Shown: positions 16,758-25,479 of the stretch, piece after piece | How the letters are laid out: each line of letters begins with the position of its first letter | How positions within the stretch are numbered: the first letter of the stretch is position 1 | Assembly: GCF_007673775.1 (NCBI RefSeq) | Contig: NZ_VEAF01000004.1 | Location: forward strand, 187,451 to 251,450 | Source of the DNA: Curtobacterium sp. 9128 | GTDB taxonomy: Bacteria > Actinomycetota > Actinomycetes > Actinomycetales > Microbacteriaceae | Direction of reading: 5' to 3' | Length of the DNA: 64,000 bases | The notes under the pieces: generated by a model | The model's input: the letters and a program-made list of their open reading frames with translations, nothing else | Told to the model about the DNA's origin: nothing | The model's database searches: none | Position numbers and translations under genes: made by a program

Positions 16758-17381
16758 ATGTCGTCACGCCCCGCACCGATCGAACGCCGCTTCCGAGGTC
16801 GGATCACCGGCGTCGGCACGAGTTCCGGTGTCCGGCTCGTCATCGGCATGTGGGAGCGCTCCCCGTTCGGCGCGTTCACCGACGTCTTCGTCGAGCTCCC
16901 GGACGGCTCGAGCGTCCTGCTCGCACCGGACGAGATCGTCGCCGCGTACGTCTCCGGCACGTACCGCTTCGACGCCGTCGAGGTCGTGGACGTCCTCGCC
17001 CGCCGCACCGCGTCCGGCATCGAGCTCGACGCCGGTCCGCTCCGGGCGTCGGTCGACGTCGGCACGATCTCGCCGCTCGGGCGCGTGCTCCGCGTCGTCC
17101 CGAAGCCGATCGCCCGTGACCCGCGGTGGCTGCGGGCGATCGACCCCATCGCGCGGCTCGTCGCACCGGGAGCCGGCACAGCGGGGACGGCCGGAGGCGG
17201 CCGACGCGAGTACTACGGCGTCACCGGAGCCCACGGCGTGACCGGTGTGCGCGGCACCTGGGCCGGCGAGCCGCTCGGTTCCCTGGCGCCGCTCGACCCG
17301 CCGGTGCGGTTCGGTTTCGCGTCGATGCCGCGGTCCCCGCAGGTCGTCGACGTCGAGACGACCATCCACGAGCCGGCCTGA
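16758..17381 (+). CDS. Conserved hypothetical soluble protein
   Basis: The 207-aa product has no signal peptide or membrane helix. It begins with an antiparallel-strand-like RRFRGRITGVGTSSGVRLVIG, continues to FTDVFVELPDGSSVLLAPDE and ends in GFASMPRSPQVVDVETTIHE, a repeating strand-turn pattern suggesting an all-beta fold. A Gly-rich linker (GAGTAGTAGGGRREYYG) lies at about residue 137-153. I do not recognise the family. ATG 16758 is chosen over an upstream in-frame start. The gene stands alone between the monooxygenase and the PPOX-fold gene. Confidence 0.65.
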   Translation: MSSRPAPIERRFRGRITGVGTSSGVRLVIGMWERSPFGAFTDVFVELPDGSSVLLAPDEIVAAYVSGTYRFDAVEVVDVLARRTASGIELDAGPLRASVDVGTISPLGRVLRVVPKPIARDPRWLRAIDPIARLVAPGAGTAGTAGGGRREYYGVTGAHGVTGVRGTWAGEPLGSLAPLDPPVRFGFASMPRSPQVVDVETTIHEPA

Positions 17382-17615
17382 CGCGCCGCCGCACGGCTGA
17401 CGCACCGCCGTCGGCCTCACGCGCTGCCGACAGGCCGCCGGCCTGATGCGCCGCCGCCGGCCTGACGCGCGACCGGCACACCGAGTCGCGACGCGGGCGG
17501 ATCCGCTCGCACGCCGGACGCTTCCAGGCAGCGGGGGCACACTGGTCGCCAACGGTACGGTCCCGCTCGCCAGGCCGCACGTCGGGCGGCGGGGCGCACG
17601 ATGCGAAGGAGCACC

Positions 17616-18107
17616 ATGACCGACACCCAGGCGGACCAGCGCGCCGCCATCTCGGACATCGTCCACGGAGCCCGCACCGCCCTCCTGACCACGGTCAGCG
17701 AGGACGGCTCCCTGCACGCACGACCGCTCGCCGTGCAGGACAAGGCGTTCCACGGCACACTCCGCTTCCTGGTCCAGGACGGCAGCGAGAAGGTCGAGGA
17801 CATCGCCAGGAACCCGCACGTCAACGTCGCGATCGAGTCGCAGGGCGGCTACCTGTCGATCGCGGGGACGGCGACGGTCACCCAGGACGACTCGGTGATC
17901 GACGAGCTGTGGTCCCCGTTCGCCGAGGCCTGGTTCCCGGACGGCCGCGACGACCCGTCCATCCGACTGCTCACGGTCGAGGGCGAGTCCGTCGAGTACT
18001 GGACGCAGGACACCGGCCCCGTCGGCAGTCTCGTGCAGACGATGAAGGCGGCCCTCGGCGGACAGTCCCGTCCGGACGTCGGCAGCCACGGCACCGTCGA
18101 GCTGTAG
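17616..18107 (+). CDS. Pyridoxamine 5'-phosphate oxidase-fold general stress protein
   Basis: A 163-aa split-barrel flavin-binding protein of the general stress family 26 type: ARTALLTTVSEDGSLHARPL (flavin-binding strand pair), FLVQDGSEKVEDIARNPHVN, and YLSIAGTATVTQDDSVIDEL, then WFPDGRDDPSIRLLTVEGES. Such proteins bind FMN, FAD or F420 and are stress-induced; the exact reaction is unknown. ATG 17616 has a GAAGGA ribosome-binding site six bases upstream; a start 15 bases earlier lacks one. A strong hairpin follows the stop. Confidence 0.88.
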   Translation: MTDTQADQRAAISDIVHGARTALLTTVSEDGSLHARPLAVQDKAFHGTLRFLVQDGSEKVEDIARNPHVNVAIESQGGYLSIAGTATVTQDDSVIDELWSPFAEAWFPDGRDDPSIRLLTVEGESVEYWTQDTGPVGSLVQTMKAALGGQSRPDVGSHGTVEL

Positions 18108-18118
18108 TCGACGACGAA

Positions 18119-18150
18119 TCGGCCCGTCCCGGGAGTCCGGGGCGGGCCGA
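18119..18150 (+). terminator. Hairpin terminator after the general stress protein gene
   Basis: TCGGCCCGTCCCG and GGGGCGGGCCGA form a near-perfect stem with a seven-base loop, 11 bases past the stop codon. It sits between convergent genes and may serve both. Confidence 0.75.
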
Positions 18151-18217
18151 TCGTCCATCCACACCCGCGCCCGCGCCCGGGCGAACGGGCTGCGTCAGGG
18201 GCGGTTCCGCACGCGGG

Positions 18218-19447
18218 TCACGGCGGGCCGAGCAGCCAGAGCACCGCGACGAGCACCGGCTGCCCGAGCAGCGCACACGTCACGAGCGTCCAGCGCAGCC
18301 ACGCCTTCGCGACGAGCTCCGGCGAGCCCATCAGCGGCGCGAGCGGCATCAGCAGACGGGGTGTCGACGCCATCGGGAGCGACACCGCGAAGACGTAGAG
18401 CGCGTACCCGCCGGCGAAGACCAGCGTCGTCAGTCCGAGCTTCCGGGTCGACCGGCGCGCGAGCCAGATCGGGTAGCCCACGAGCAGGCCGATCACGATG
18501 GGGATGCCGCCGATGCCGACCCACCGGAGCGTCGTCAGGAACCACGGCGTCAGCGGCACGAAGTCCACCCGACCGATGAAGTTGACCCACCAGGACATCT
18601 CGGTCGCCAGGTACGCGTCCGGACGACCCGTCACGTGCGACGCGATCACCGGCCACGCGACCCCGGCGACGACCATCACGACACCGGCACCGACGACGCG
18701 CAGCTGCTCGCGCAGCGGGAAGCCGTCGAGGACACGGTCCTCCCCGCGGTGCAGCCGGATCCAGCGGACCAGCGCGACGACGCCGAGGGTGAGCGGGATC
18801 GCCAGGGCGCCCGGCCGGGTGAACGCGGCGACGACCCCGAGCGCCGTCAGGAGCCCGTAGCGCCGGTGCTCGATCGCGAGCAGCGCCCCGAAGGTCAGCG
18901 CGAGGAACATGCTCTCCGCGTACCCGACCTGCAGCAGGAACGACAGCGGCCCGCACGTGAAGAAGAACACGGCCCACAGCGCGGCGGTGTCCCCGGCGCG
19001 CTCCCGCACCAGGCGGTGCAGCAGGAACGCGGCGACGAGTCCGGCGACCAGGGCGATCGCGGGCGCCGCGACCTCGAACGTCATGCCGGTCCACACCGTG
19101 ACGAAACGGATCGTGAACGGGAAGGCCGGCAGGAACGCCCACGAGTTCTGGGCGACGTGTCCGGCCGCGTCGAGGGGCAGGGTCGTCGGGTAGCCGTGCA
19201 GCGAGATCTGCTCGTAGTACTGCCCGTCCCAGGCCGTGAGGAACCTCAGAAACCCGTGGTCGTTGCCCCAGATCGCGTTCTCCGGCTGGGAGCGCCCGAC
19301 GAGCGGGTAGACGAGCGCGAGCCACAGGGTCGACAGGAACCGCCCGCCGACCCACACGAGCACGACCGTCGCCCACGTGGGCAGAGCGGTGACCAGGTCG
19401 ATCGCGCGGCGACGGCCGGCGGCGATCGACGAAGAGGCTGACGGCAC
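18218..19447 (-). CDS. PIG-V-like mannosyltransferase family membrane protein
   Basis: A 409-aa GT-C-type membrane glycosyltransferase with about nine to ten helices. The first outer loop carries the expected acidic/aromatic pattern: LTAWDGQYYEQISLHGYP, where the aspartate in WDGQYY is the presumed catalytic residue. Then follow NSWAFLPAFPFTIRF and FFFTCGPLSFLLQVGYAESM, characteristic of the PIG-V/GPI mannosyltransferase-like group of actinobacteria. It probably uses a polyprenyl-phosphate sugar to mannosylate an envelope glycolipid or protein. No neighbouring gene fixes the acceptor. Confidence 0.85.
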   Translation of the reverse strand: MPSASSSIAAGRRRAIDLVTALPTWATVVLVWVGGRFLSTLWLALVYPLVGRSQPENAIWGNDHGFLRFLTAWDGQYYEQISLHGYPTTLPLDAAGHVAQNSWAFLPAFPFTIRFVTVWTGMTFEVAAPAIALVAGLVAAFLLHRLVRERAGDTAALWAVFFFTCGPLSFLLQVGYAESMFLALTFGALLAIEHRRYGLLTALGVVAAFTRPGALAIPLTLGVVALVRWIRLHRGEDRVLDGFPLREQLRVVGAGVVMVVAGVAWPVIASHVTGRPDAYLATEMSWWVNFIGRVDFVPLTPWFLTTLRWVGIGGIPIVIGLLVGYPIWLARRSTRKLGLTTLVFAGGYALYVFAVSLPMASTPRLLMPLAPLMGSPELVAKAWLRWTLVTCALLGQPVLVAVLWLLGPP

Positions 19448-19636
19448 GTCAGAACGATAGCCAGTGGGGCTGGGTGGTGCTCGGAAGGTGTGGTCCGTCA
19501 GCGCGCCGCGGACACCGCCGGGAGGCTCGACCCGCGTTCTGCACGCCGGAACGGCGCCGTCGCGTGGCCGGGCCGGACAGCGTCGGGCGCTCTAGCCTGG
19601 AGCACACTGTCCCAGCCCCCACCACGAGGAGCCCCC

Positions 19637-20047
19637 GTGCCGAAGACCGCCATCGTGACCGAGAACGCCCCGAAGCCCGCGGGTCCCTACAGCCAGGGGA
19701 TCGTCGCCGGAGGGTTCGTCTACACCGCCGGGTTCGGCCCCCAGGACCCGGCGACCGGGGCGATCGCCGACGACGTCGCCGGGCAGACCGCGCAGGTCCT
19801 CGCGAACGTGGCGGCCGTCCTCGCCGAGCACGGTGCGACCCTCGACGACGTCGTGAAGTCGACCGTGCACCTCGAGCACTCGGACCGCGACTTCGCGGCG
19901 TTCAACGAGGAGTACGCGAAGCACTTCTCCGAGCCCTACCCGGTCCGCACGACCGTGCAGTCGCACCTGGCGGGCATCCTCGTGGAGATCGACGTCGTCG
20001 CCCTCCTGCCCGAGGCCACGCGCGTCTCCGACGCCGAGGACGCCTGA
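19637..20047 (+). CDS. RidA family enamine/imine deaminase
   Basis: A 136-aa RidA/YjgF protein. Motifs are APKPAGPYSQGIVAGGFVYTAG at the N-terminus, VLANVAAVLAEHGATLDDVVK, and the substrate-binding arginine in YPVRTTVQ followed by LAGILVEIDVVA. RidA proteins hydrolyse the reactive enamines/imines released by PLP-dependent dehydratases. This fits its position end to end with an operon encoding a D-serine dehydratase-like enzyme. GTG 19637 is preceded by GAGGA and gives the family start. Longer upstream in-frame starts lack homology. Confidence 0.9.
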   Translation: MPKTAIVTENAPKPAGPYSQGIVAGGFVYTAGFGPQDPATGAIADDVAGQTAQVLANVAAVLAEHGATLDDVVKSTVHLEHSDRDFAAFNEEYAKHFSEPYPVRTTVQSHLAGILVEIDVVALLPEATRVSDAEDA

Positions 20048-20072
20048 CCTCGACGCAGCGACACGCCCCCGG

Positions 20073-21635
20073 TCAGCGCGACGCCCGGATGCCCTGACCA
20101 GGGGTCGCCTCGGTCAGGGCACCGGCGCGGAGCACCGGGACGCCGGCGACGAGGACGTCGTCGATCCCCTCCGCCAGGAGCATCGGGTGCGCGTAGGACG
20201 ACCGCGCCCGGACCCGCGCCGGATCGACCACCACGACGTCGGCGACCGACCCGACGGCGACGCGCCCGCGGTCACCGAGCCGGTGGCGCTCGACGGCCGT
20301 CGCCGACAGGCTCCGCTGGGCCTCCGACCACGACAGGCGCCCGGCGACCGCGTACTCCTGCAGGTACCGCGCGAACGTGCCGTACGCCCGCGGGTGCGGG
20401 TGCGTCCCGACGAAGATGCCGTCCGACCCTGCCGTGTGGCCGGGCAGTCGGAAGAGCGGGGCGAGCTCGTCGGCGGTCCGGGGACGCGGCACGCGCATCA
20501 CGACGGTGACCTGCAGGGCTGCGTCCACCAGGACGTCGAGCGCGAGGTCGACCGGGTCCGTCCCGGTCGCGGCCGCCGCCTCGGCCAGGGTCCGGCCCTG
20601 CAGCGCGTGGAACTCCGGGGCGGGCACGTGTGACAACGTGATCTGCTCGGCCCATCCGGTCCCGAGGTCGGCACGGCCGAGCACCCGGTCGAGCACCGTG
20701 CCGCGGAGCCGTGCCCGAGCGTCGGGGTCGGCCACCACGCGGGCGAGGTCCGTGGTGCCCGGACGCGCGAGTGCGGCGGGCAGCAGGAGCATCGACAGGA
20801 TCGTGCAGCCGCGCGAGTACGGGTAGGCGTCGAAGGAGAGCGGCGTGCCGGCGTCCTCGAGCTCGGCGAGCACCGCGATCGCCAGGTCCACCGGGGCGTG
20901 GAGGTGCGACACGTGCGCTCGGACCCCGGACGCGCGCACGATCGCCGCGATCTCCTCGAGCCCCGCTCGGACGTTGGTCTCGTAGCCGCCGCGCATGTGC
21001 GACACGTACAGCCCGTCCACGGCGGCGACCTCGGCGCACAGCGCGGCGAGCTCGGCCGTGTCGGCGTACAGCCCCGGGACGTAGTCGAGGCCCGTCGACA
21101 GCCCGACCGCACCCGCGGCGAGCCCCGCGCGGACGAGGTCGCGCATCGCGGTGCGCTGCCCGGGCGATGCCGGACCGTCGTCGTCGCCCATCACGACGTG
21201 CCGGACCGTGCCGCCCGGGACGAGCGTCGCGACGTTGAGCGGCGTCGCGCCGTCGTACCCGGCGAGCAGGGCGCCGATCCCGCCGCCGCGGGCGGTCGGG
21301 TGCGGCCCGTCGATCGCGGCGAAGTACGCGTCGGCGTACGACCCGTCACCCGGTGCCGGTCCGACGCCGTCCTGCCCGGTGACGACGGTGGTGACGCCCT
21401 GCCGCAGGAGGGCGAGCTGCACCGCGGGCTCGGACACGAGCGAGCCGGCGTGCGAGTGCGCGTCGACGAAGCCGGGCAGCACGAGGCGCTCGCCGCAGTC
21501 CACGACGGCGGCGTGGGCAGGGACGTCGAGGTCGGTACCGACATCGATGATCCGATCGCCCGCGACGAGCACGTCGGCACGTGTCGGTCCCGTCGGACCG
21601 ACGACCGAGCCGCCGCGCAGCAGGACGCTCGTCAC
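20073..21635 (-). CDS. N-acyl-D-amino-acid deacylase (D-aminoacylase-type amidohydrolase)
   Basis: The 520-aa product belongs to the amidohydrolase superfamily, D-aminoacylase branch. It shows the small beta-domain start LRGGSVVGPTGPTRADVLV, the metal motif PGFVDAHSHAGSL, the later histidines in YVSHMRGG and VRAHVSHLHAP, SFDAYPYSRGCTILSMLL, and the aspartate motif GSDGIFVGTHPHPRAYG. It hydrolyses N-acyl-D-amino acids to the free D-amino acid; in this operon an N-acyl amino sugar acid is a possible substrate. GTG start (21635) overlaps the stop of the KDPG aldolase gene. Confidence 0.88.
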   Translation of the reverse strand: MTSVLLRGGSVVGPTGPTRADVLVAGDRIIDVGTDLDVPAHAAVVDCGERLVLPGFVDAHSHAGSLVSEPAVQLALLRQGVTTVVTGQDGVGPAPGDGSYADAYFAAIDGPHPTARGGGIGALLAGYDGATPLNVATLVPGGTVRHVVMGDDDGPASPGQRTAMRDLVRAGLAAGAVGLSTGLDYVPGLYADTAELAALCAEVAAVDGLYVSHMRGGYETNVRAGLEEIAAIVRASGVRAHVSHLHAPVDLAIAVLAELEDAGTPLSFDAYPYSRGCTILSMLLLPAALARPGTTDLARVVADPDARARLRGTVLDRVLGRADLGTGWAEQITLSHVPAPEFHALQGRTLAEAAAATGTDPVDLALDVLVDAALQVTVVMRVPRPRTADELAPLFRLPGHTAGSDGIFVGTHPHPRAYGTFARYLQEYAVAGRLSWSEAQRSLSATAVERHRLGDRGRVAVGSVADVVVVDPARVRARSSYAHPMLLAEGIDDVLVAGVPVLRAGALTEATPGQGIRASR

Positions 21636-22312
21636 CTGGCGAGCCCCGCGACGAGGCGTTCGGCGCGCCCGCGGAGCGCGTCGAGGTCCCCGGACGTGAG
21701 CGCGTCGCCGACGAGCGGGGAGCCGAGGCCGACGGCGACGGCACCCGCGGCGAGGTACTCGGCAGCGTCCTCGACCCCGATGCCCCCGGTCGGGATCACG
21801 TCGACGAAGCCGAGCGGTGCGAGGACCTGCCGGAGGAACGCGGGGCCGCCGAGCTGCGCGGCCGGGAAGAGCTTCACCGCGCGGGCACCGAGCTGCCAGG
21901 CGCGCACGATCTCGGTGGGCGTGGCCGCGCCCGGGTACCAGCCCAGCCCCCGCTCGTGGGCACGCTCCCCGAGGGCGGCGTCGGTGTGCGGGCTGACGGC
22001 GAACGTCGCCCCGGCCGCCGCAGCCTCGTCGAGCTGTCGGGTGTCGAGCACGGTGCCGACGCCGACCGTCGCGGCGCTGCCGTACCGCTCGACCGCCCAC
22101 GTGATGCCCTCCCGCCACCGCGGCGTGTTCGTGGTGACCTCGATCGCGGTGACACCGGCCTCCACCAGCGTGCCGATGACGTCCTCGACGTGGTCGCCCG
22201 TCCCACCGCGCAGGATCGCGATCGCCGGACCGGCGCCGTGGCGGTGCCGCCCGGTGGGCGCGGTGGAACCATCGTGGGGCACTGCGGTCTCGGGCATCGT
22301 GGGGTCCTCCAT
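21632..22312 (-). CDS. eda: KDPG/KHG aldolase
   Basis: A 226-aa class I aldolase that splits 2-keto-3-deoxy-6-phosphogluconate into pyruvate and glyceraldehyde 3-phosphate (or 4-hydroxy-2-oxoglutarate to pyruvate and glyoxylate). The proton-relay glutamate is in AIEVTTNTP (E58) and the Schiff-base lysine in AVKLFPAAQLGGP (K147); VGVGTVLD and PTGGI are phosphate-binding turns. About 25 extra residues (the GRHRHG leader) precede the barrel. It is followed by the deacylase gene with GTGA overlap and preceded by the kinase gene, 36 bases away. Confidence 0.9.
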   Translation of the reverse strand: MEDPTMPETAVPHDGSTAPTGRHRHGAGPAIAILRGGTGDHVEDVIGTLVEAGVTAIEVTTNTPRWREGITWAVERYGSAATVGVGTVLDTRQLDEAAAAGATFAVSPHTDAALGERAHERGLGWYPGAATPTEIVRAWQLGARAVKLFPAAQLGGPAFLRQVLAPLGFVDVIPTGGIGVEDAAEYLAAGAVAVGLGSPLVGDALTSGDLDALRGRAERLVAGLAR

Positions 22313-22348
22313 CGGGGTCGTCAGCGGTCGTTCGTCGGCGGTCGTTCG

Positions 22349-23314
22349 TCAGCGGTCGACGCGGTCGTGCACGGCGTGGTCGGTGCCCGTCGGGTCGACG
22401 ACACCGAGCGCGGCGGGGTCGGGGCGGGTCGCGTCGCCGTGCACCGTGCAGGCGAGCGCACCGGCGTCGGCGGCGCGGTCGAGGGCGGTGGCGGGGGAGG
22501 CGCCGGCGAGCTCGGCGGCGATCCAGGCGGCGACGAAGGCGTCACCGGCACCGACCGGGTCGACGACGGTGACGGGCGTCGCGGCGCGCCGGAGGAGCAC
22601 ACCGTCGATCGAGGCGACGGCGCCCCGCGAACCGAGCTTCACCACCGCGCGGCCGTTCGCCAGTGCGGCGAGTCCGTGCGCGAGTTCCGCGTCGTCGGCG
22701 TCGGCGTCGGGGCGGCCGAGCACGAGCCTGGCCTCGTCGTCGCCGGCGAAGACGATCGTGGCCTGCGCGGCGACGGCGCGGTACCGGTCGCGGCCGGTGT
22801 CGTCGTCGACGAGCTTCGGCCGGTGGTTGACGTCGAACGCGATCGGCACGCCGGCGTCGCGCGCGCGGACGACGGCGGCGTGCACGGTCTCGCGGGCCGA
22901 CTCGGACAGCGCGAGCGTGATGCCGCTGACGTGCAGGAGCGCGGCCTGCTCGACGAGTCCGGAGGGCAGGTCCCCCGGCGTGAACGCGGAGGCCGCCGAC
23001 CCGCGCCGGTGGTACGTGACGCGGGTGCGTCCGTCCGGCAGGCGTTCCTTGAGCATGATGCCGGTCGACCGGTCGGGGTCCCGCACGGCGACGACGTCCA
23101 CGCCCTCGGCGGCGACGTCGGCGAGGACGCGCTCACCGGCGGGGTCCGCACCGACCCGCCCGACCCAGGTGACCGCGACACCGGCGCGCGCGAGCCCGAT
23201 CGCGACGTTGCTCTCGGCGCCACCTGTGTCGACCTGCACGGCGTCGAGGTCGGCGAGGGCGCCGCGCCCGGCGAGCAGCAGCATCGTCTCGCCGAAGGTC
23301 AGGACGCCGGTCAT
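22349..23314 (-). CDS. kdgK: PfkB family sugar kinase, likely 2-keto-3-deoxygluconate kinase
   Basis: A 321-aa ribokinase-fold kinase: TFGETMLLL at the start, sugar-binding VDTGGAESNVAIGLARAG, then GRVGADPAGERV, TYHRRGSAASAF and the anion-hole/catalytic DPVGAGDAFVAAW near residue 250. The KDG-kinase assignment rests on resemblance and on lying next to a KDPG aldolase gene, which would use its product. The start overlaps the stop of the IclR gene (ATGA), so the five genes are cotranslated in sequence. Confidence 0.85.
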   Translation of the reverse strand: MTGVLTFGETMLLLAGRGALADLDAVQVDTGGAESNVAIGLARAGVAVTWVGRVGADPAGERVLADVAAEGVDVVAVRDPDRSTGIMLKERLPDGRTRVTYHRRGSAASAFTPGDLPSGLVEQAALLHVSGITLALSESARETVHAAVVRARDAGVPIAFDVNHRPKLVDDDTGRDRYRAVAAQATIVFAGDDEARLVLGRPDADADDAELAHGLAALANGRAVVKLGSRGAVASIDGVLLRRAATPVTVVDPVGAGDAFVAAWIAAELAGASPATALDRAADAGALACTVHGDATRPDPAALGVVDPTGTDHAVHDRVDR

Positions 23315-24138
23315 CGCCCGCTCCGTGCGAGGGCGAGCTGCGCCGACGACGAGCCGAGTGCCACGGAGATCTCGAGGGCGGTGCGGACGACGCCGTCGCC
23401 GAGTTCCCGCACGGCGCTCGTCCGGAACCGGGAGGCGAGGCCGGAGATGCTCATCGCCCCGGCCACCTGGTTCGCGTGGTCGTACACGGGGGCGGCGACG
23501 CAGCGGATGTCGGGTTCGTTCTCGCGGTCGTCGATGCCGTACCCGCGCTCCCTCGTCCGACCGATCTCGGTCCGCCACCGGTCGTCGTCGGTGATCGAGT
23601 GCGCGGTCGTCGCCGTCGCCGGTGCCGCGAGGACGCGCTCGAGCAGGTCGGGCTCGCCGAAGGCCACCATCGCCTTGCCCGACGCGGTGTTGCGCATCGG
23701 CAGGCGGTTGCCGATCCTGGAGGCCATCCGCACGGTCCCGCGGGTCTCGACCTTGTCGACGTACACGATGTCGGTGCCGTCCGGCACCACGAGATGGCAG
23801 GTCAGCCCGGTCTGCTCGGCGGTCCTGCGGAGGAACGGGGCGGCCGCGGCGCGGAGGTCGATGCCCTCGAGGTAGCTCTGCCCGAGCAGCAGCGCCCCGA
23901 GGCCGAGCGTGAAGCCGGCGTCGGGGGTACGGCGGAGCAGGTCGGTCTCGAGCATCGGGGCGGCGAGCCGCAGCACGGTCGACTTGGCGGTGCCGAGTGC
24001 GCCGCTCAGCGTCGTCAGGCTCACCGACGGCTCGCCGTTCCTGGTGTGCTCCGCGACGAGGTCGAGGATCCGCAGCCCGCGTCGGAGCGACAGCGCCGCA
24101 TTGCGGCCCGGCGCCGGATCGGCCTCGGTCACGCGCAT
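23311..24138 (-). CDS. IclR family transcriptional regulator
   Basis: A 275-aa regulator with an N-terminal winged helix (residues ~12-70: RGLRILDLVAEHTRNG, then LTTLSGALGTAKSTVLRLA) and a GAF-like effector domain (ACHL-type VPDGTDIVYVDKVETRGTVR, SGKAMVAFGEPDLLERVL, CVAAPVYDHANQVAGAMSI). IclR proteins often control sugar-acid and aromatic catabolism. ATG 24138 sits in the stop codon of the dehydratase gene; the candidate operator is at 25423-25445 upstream of that gene. It therefore likely regulates its own operon. Confidence 0.9.
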   Translation of the reverse strand: MRVTEADPAPGRNAALSLRRGLRILDLVAEHTRNGEPSVSLTTLSGALGTAKSTVLRLAAPMLETDLLRRTPDAGFTLGLGALLLGQSYLEGIDLRAAAAPFLRRTAEQTGLTCHLVVPDGTDIVYVDKVETRGTVRMASRIGNRLPMRNTASGKAMVAFGEPDLLERVLAAPATATTAHSITDDDRWRTEIGRTRERGYGIDDRENEPDIRCVAAPVYDHANQVAGAMSISGLASRFRTSAVRELGDGVVRTALEISVALGSSSAQLALARSGR

Positions 24139-25358
24139 CAGAACCACGTCGCGATCGTCCGGAGCACGGTGTCGTCGTCGTCGATGACGTGGACCTGCCG
24201 CCACTTGTCGAACACCGTGCACGGGTGCGAGATGCCGAACACGACGACGTCGCCCGGTTCAAGACGGACACCGTCGGCCAGCGCGAGGTAGGAGTGCTGG
24301 TCGTCGAGGCGGGTGACGGTGACCGCCCCGGGGGCCGGGGCGGTCTGCGTGGCGTCCGCCGTGCCTCCCGTCCGGTGCTCGGCGACCAGGCGGACCTGCC
24401 GGACCACCGGCAGCCCCTCGTCGAAGGAGATGTCGCGCTTGCCGACCGCGACGAGCGCGAGGCCGGGTTCCGGGCAGCTCGTCACACGGCCCCACACCTC
24501 GATGGCGGGGCGGAGCGACCCCTCGGCCGGGTGTCGCCGGAACGGTGTGCGCTCGTCGTAGAACCCGTCGTCGTGCGTGAGGTACGCACCGGAGCGGAGC
24601 AGGACGTCGAGGTCTGCCGGCCGTGCGGCGACCGCCTCGGTGACGGCGTCGAACCAGGCGCTGCCGCCCATGCTCAGGAGCATGCGTCCGTCGGTGACCA
24701 GGCCACGGACCGCGGTGGCGATCCCGAGGACGCCGGACACGTACGCGCGGGCGGCGTCGACGCCCGGCAGGCCGCCCTCGTAGCCGGAGACACCGCGGAG
24801 GGACAGCCCGGCGTCGTGGGCCGCGTGCGCGACCTCCGACGCGGTCGCCGCGTCCCGGGCACCGGTCCGGCCGCCGGGGAAGCCGACCTCGACCAGGACG
24901 TGGAGGTCGCCCTGCACGGCGGCGACCGCGGCGGCCCCTGCCGCCACACCGGCGGTCGAGTCGACGTAGCAGAGGACGTCGGCGGTCGGGTCGGCGGTGC
25001 GTCGCGACGCGAGCCAGCGGAGCCCGGCGGGGTCGAGCACCTCGTTCGCGACGAGGACGTGGCGGATCCCGTGCTCCCACGCGACCATGGCCTGCTGGAC
25101 GGACGCGACCGTGACGCCCCACGCGCCGGCGTCGACCTGGCGCTGCGCGAGGTCCGGGGACATGTGCGTCTTCATGTGCGGGGCGAACCGGAGTCCGTGC
25201 CGGTCGACGTAGGCCTGCATCACCGCGGTGTTGTTCGCGAGGGCGGACTCGCGGAGCGTCATCACCGGCAGGTGGGCGTCCTGCAGCACGTGGTGCGGGG
25301 TGGGCGCGCTCGGCTCCCACGCGCCCTTCGCCGTCACGGTGGCGGGGATGGTCGGCAT
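24138..25358 (-). CDS. D-serine dehydratase-like PLP enzyme (fold type III)
   Basis: A 406-aa alanine-racemase-fold enzyme. The PLP lysine is in RFAPHMKTHMSPDLA (K63). The C-terminal domain carries GISHPCTVFDKW (H378, C380), the His-x-Cys zinc pair of eukaryotic-type D-serine dehydratases, whereas D-threonine aldolases normally have His-x-Asp. That favours ammonia elimination from a D-configured 2-amino-3-hydroxy acid, not aldol cleavage. It is the first gene of the minus-strand operon. With KDG kinase and KDPG aldolase next door, D-glucosaminate (giving KDG) is the most sensible substrate, by inference. A GGAGGA site precedes the start. Confidence 0.85.
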   Translation of the reverse strand: MPTIPATVTAKGAWEPSAPTPHHVLQDAHLPVMTLRESALANNTAVMQAYVDRHGLRFAPHMKTHMSPDLAQRQVDAGAWGVTVASVQQAMVAWEHGIRHVLVANEVLDPAGLRWLASRRTADPTADVLCYVDSTAGVAAGAAAVAAVQGDLHVLVEVGFPGGRTGARDAATASEVAHAAHDAGLSLRGVSGYEGGLPGVDAARAYVSGVLGIATAVRGLVTDGRMLLSMGGSAWFDAVTEAVAARPADLDVLLRSGAYLTHDDGFYDERTPFRRHPAEGSLRPAIEVWGRVTSCPEPGLALVAVGKRDISFDEGLPVVRQVRLVAEHRTGGTADATQTAPAPGAVTVTRLDDQHSYLALADGVRLEPGDVVVFGISHPCTVFDKWRQVHVIDDDDTVLRTIATWF

Positions 25359-25422
25359 CGATCCTCCTTCGTCGGGTCCACGCTCGTCCAGCGGTCGCCG
25401 CTCGGACAACGTCGTCGCGTCC

Positions 25423-25445
25423 ACCGTTCCACATTGCAGAACGGT
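25423..25445. promoter_or_regulatory. Candidate IclR-type operator between the divergent operon and MFS gene
   Basis: Perfect seven-base inverted arms ACCGTTC (25423-25429) and GAACGGT (25439-25445) flank CACATTGCA. It lies 65 bases upstream of the dehydratase start and 35 bases upstream of the MFS start. The core TTCCACATTGCAGAA resembles IclR-family sites. It could control both directions. Confidence 0.6.
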
Positions 25446-25479
25446 CGGTGCGGCACCGGGGCATAGCATTCGACGTGCC

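Noticed and set aside
24138..25358. D-threonine aldolase assignment
   Set aside because: The metal-binding pair is His-x-Cys as in D-serine dehydratases, not the His-x-Asp expected for D-threonine aldolases, and the operon contains KDG-pathway genes.
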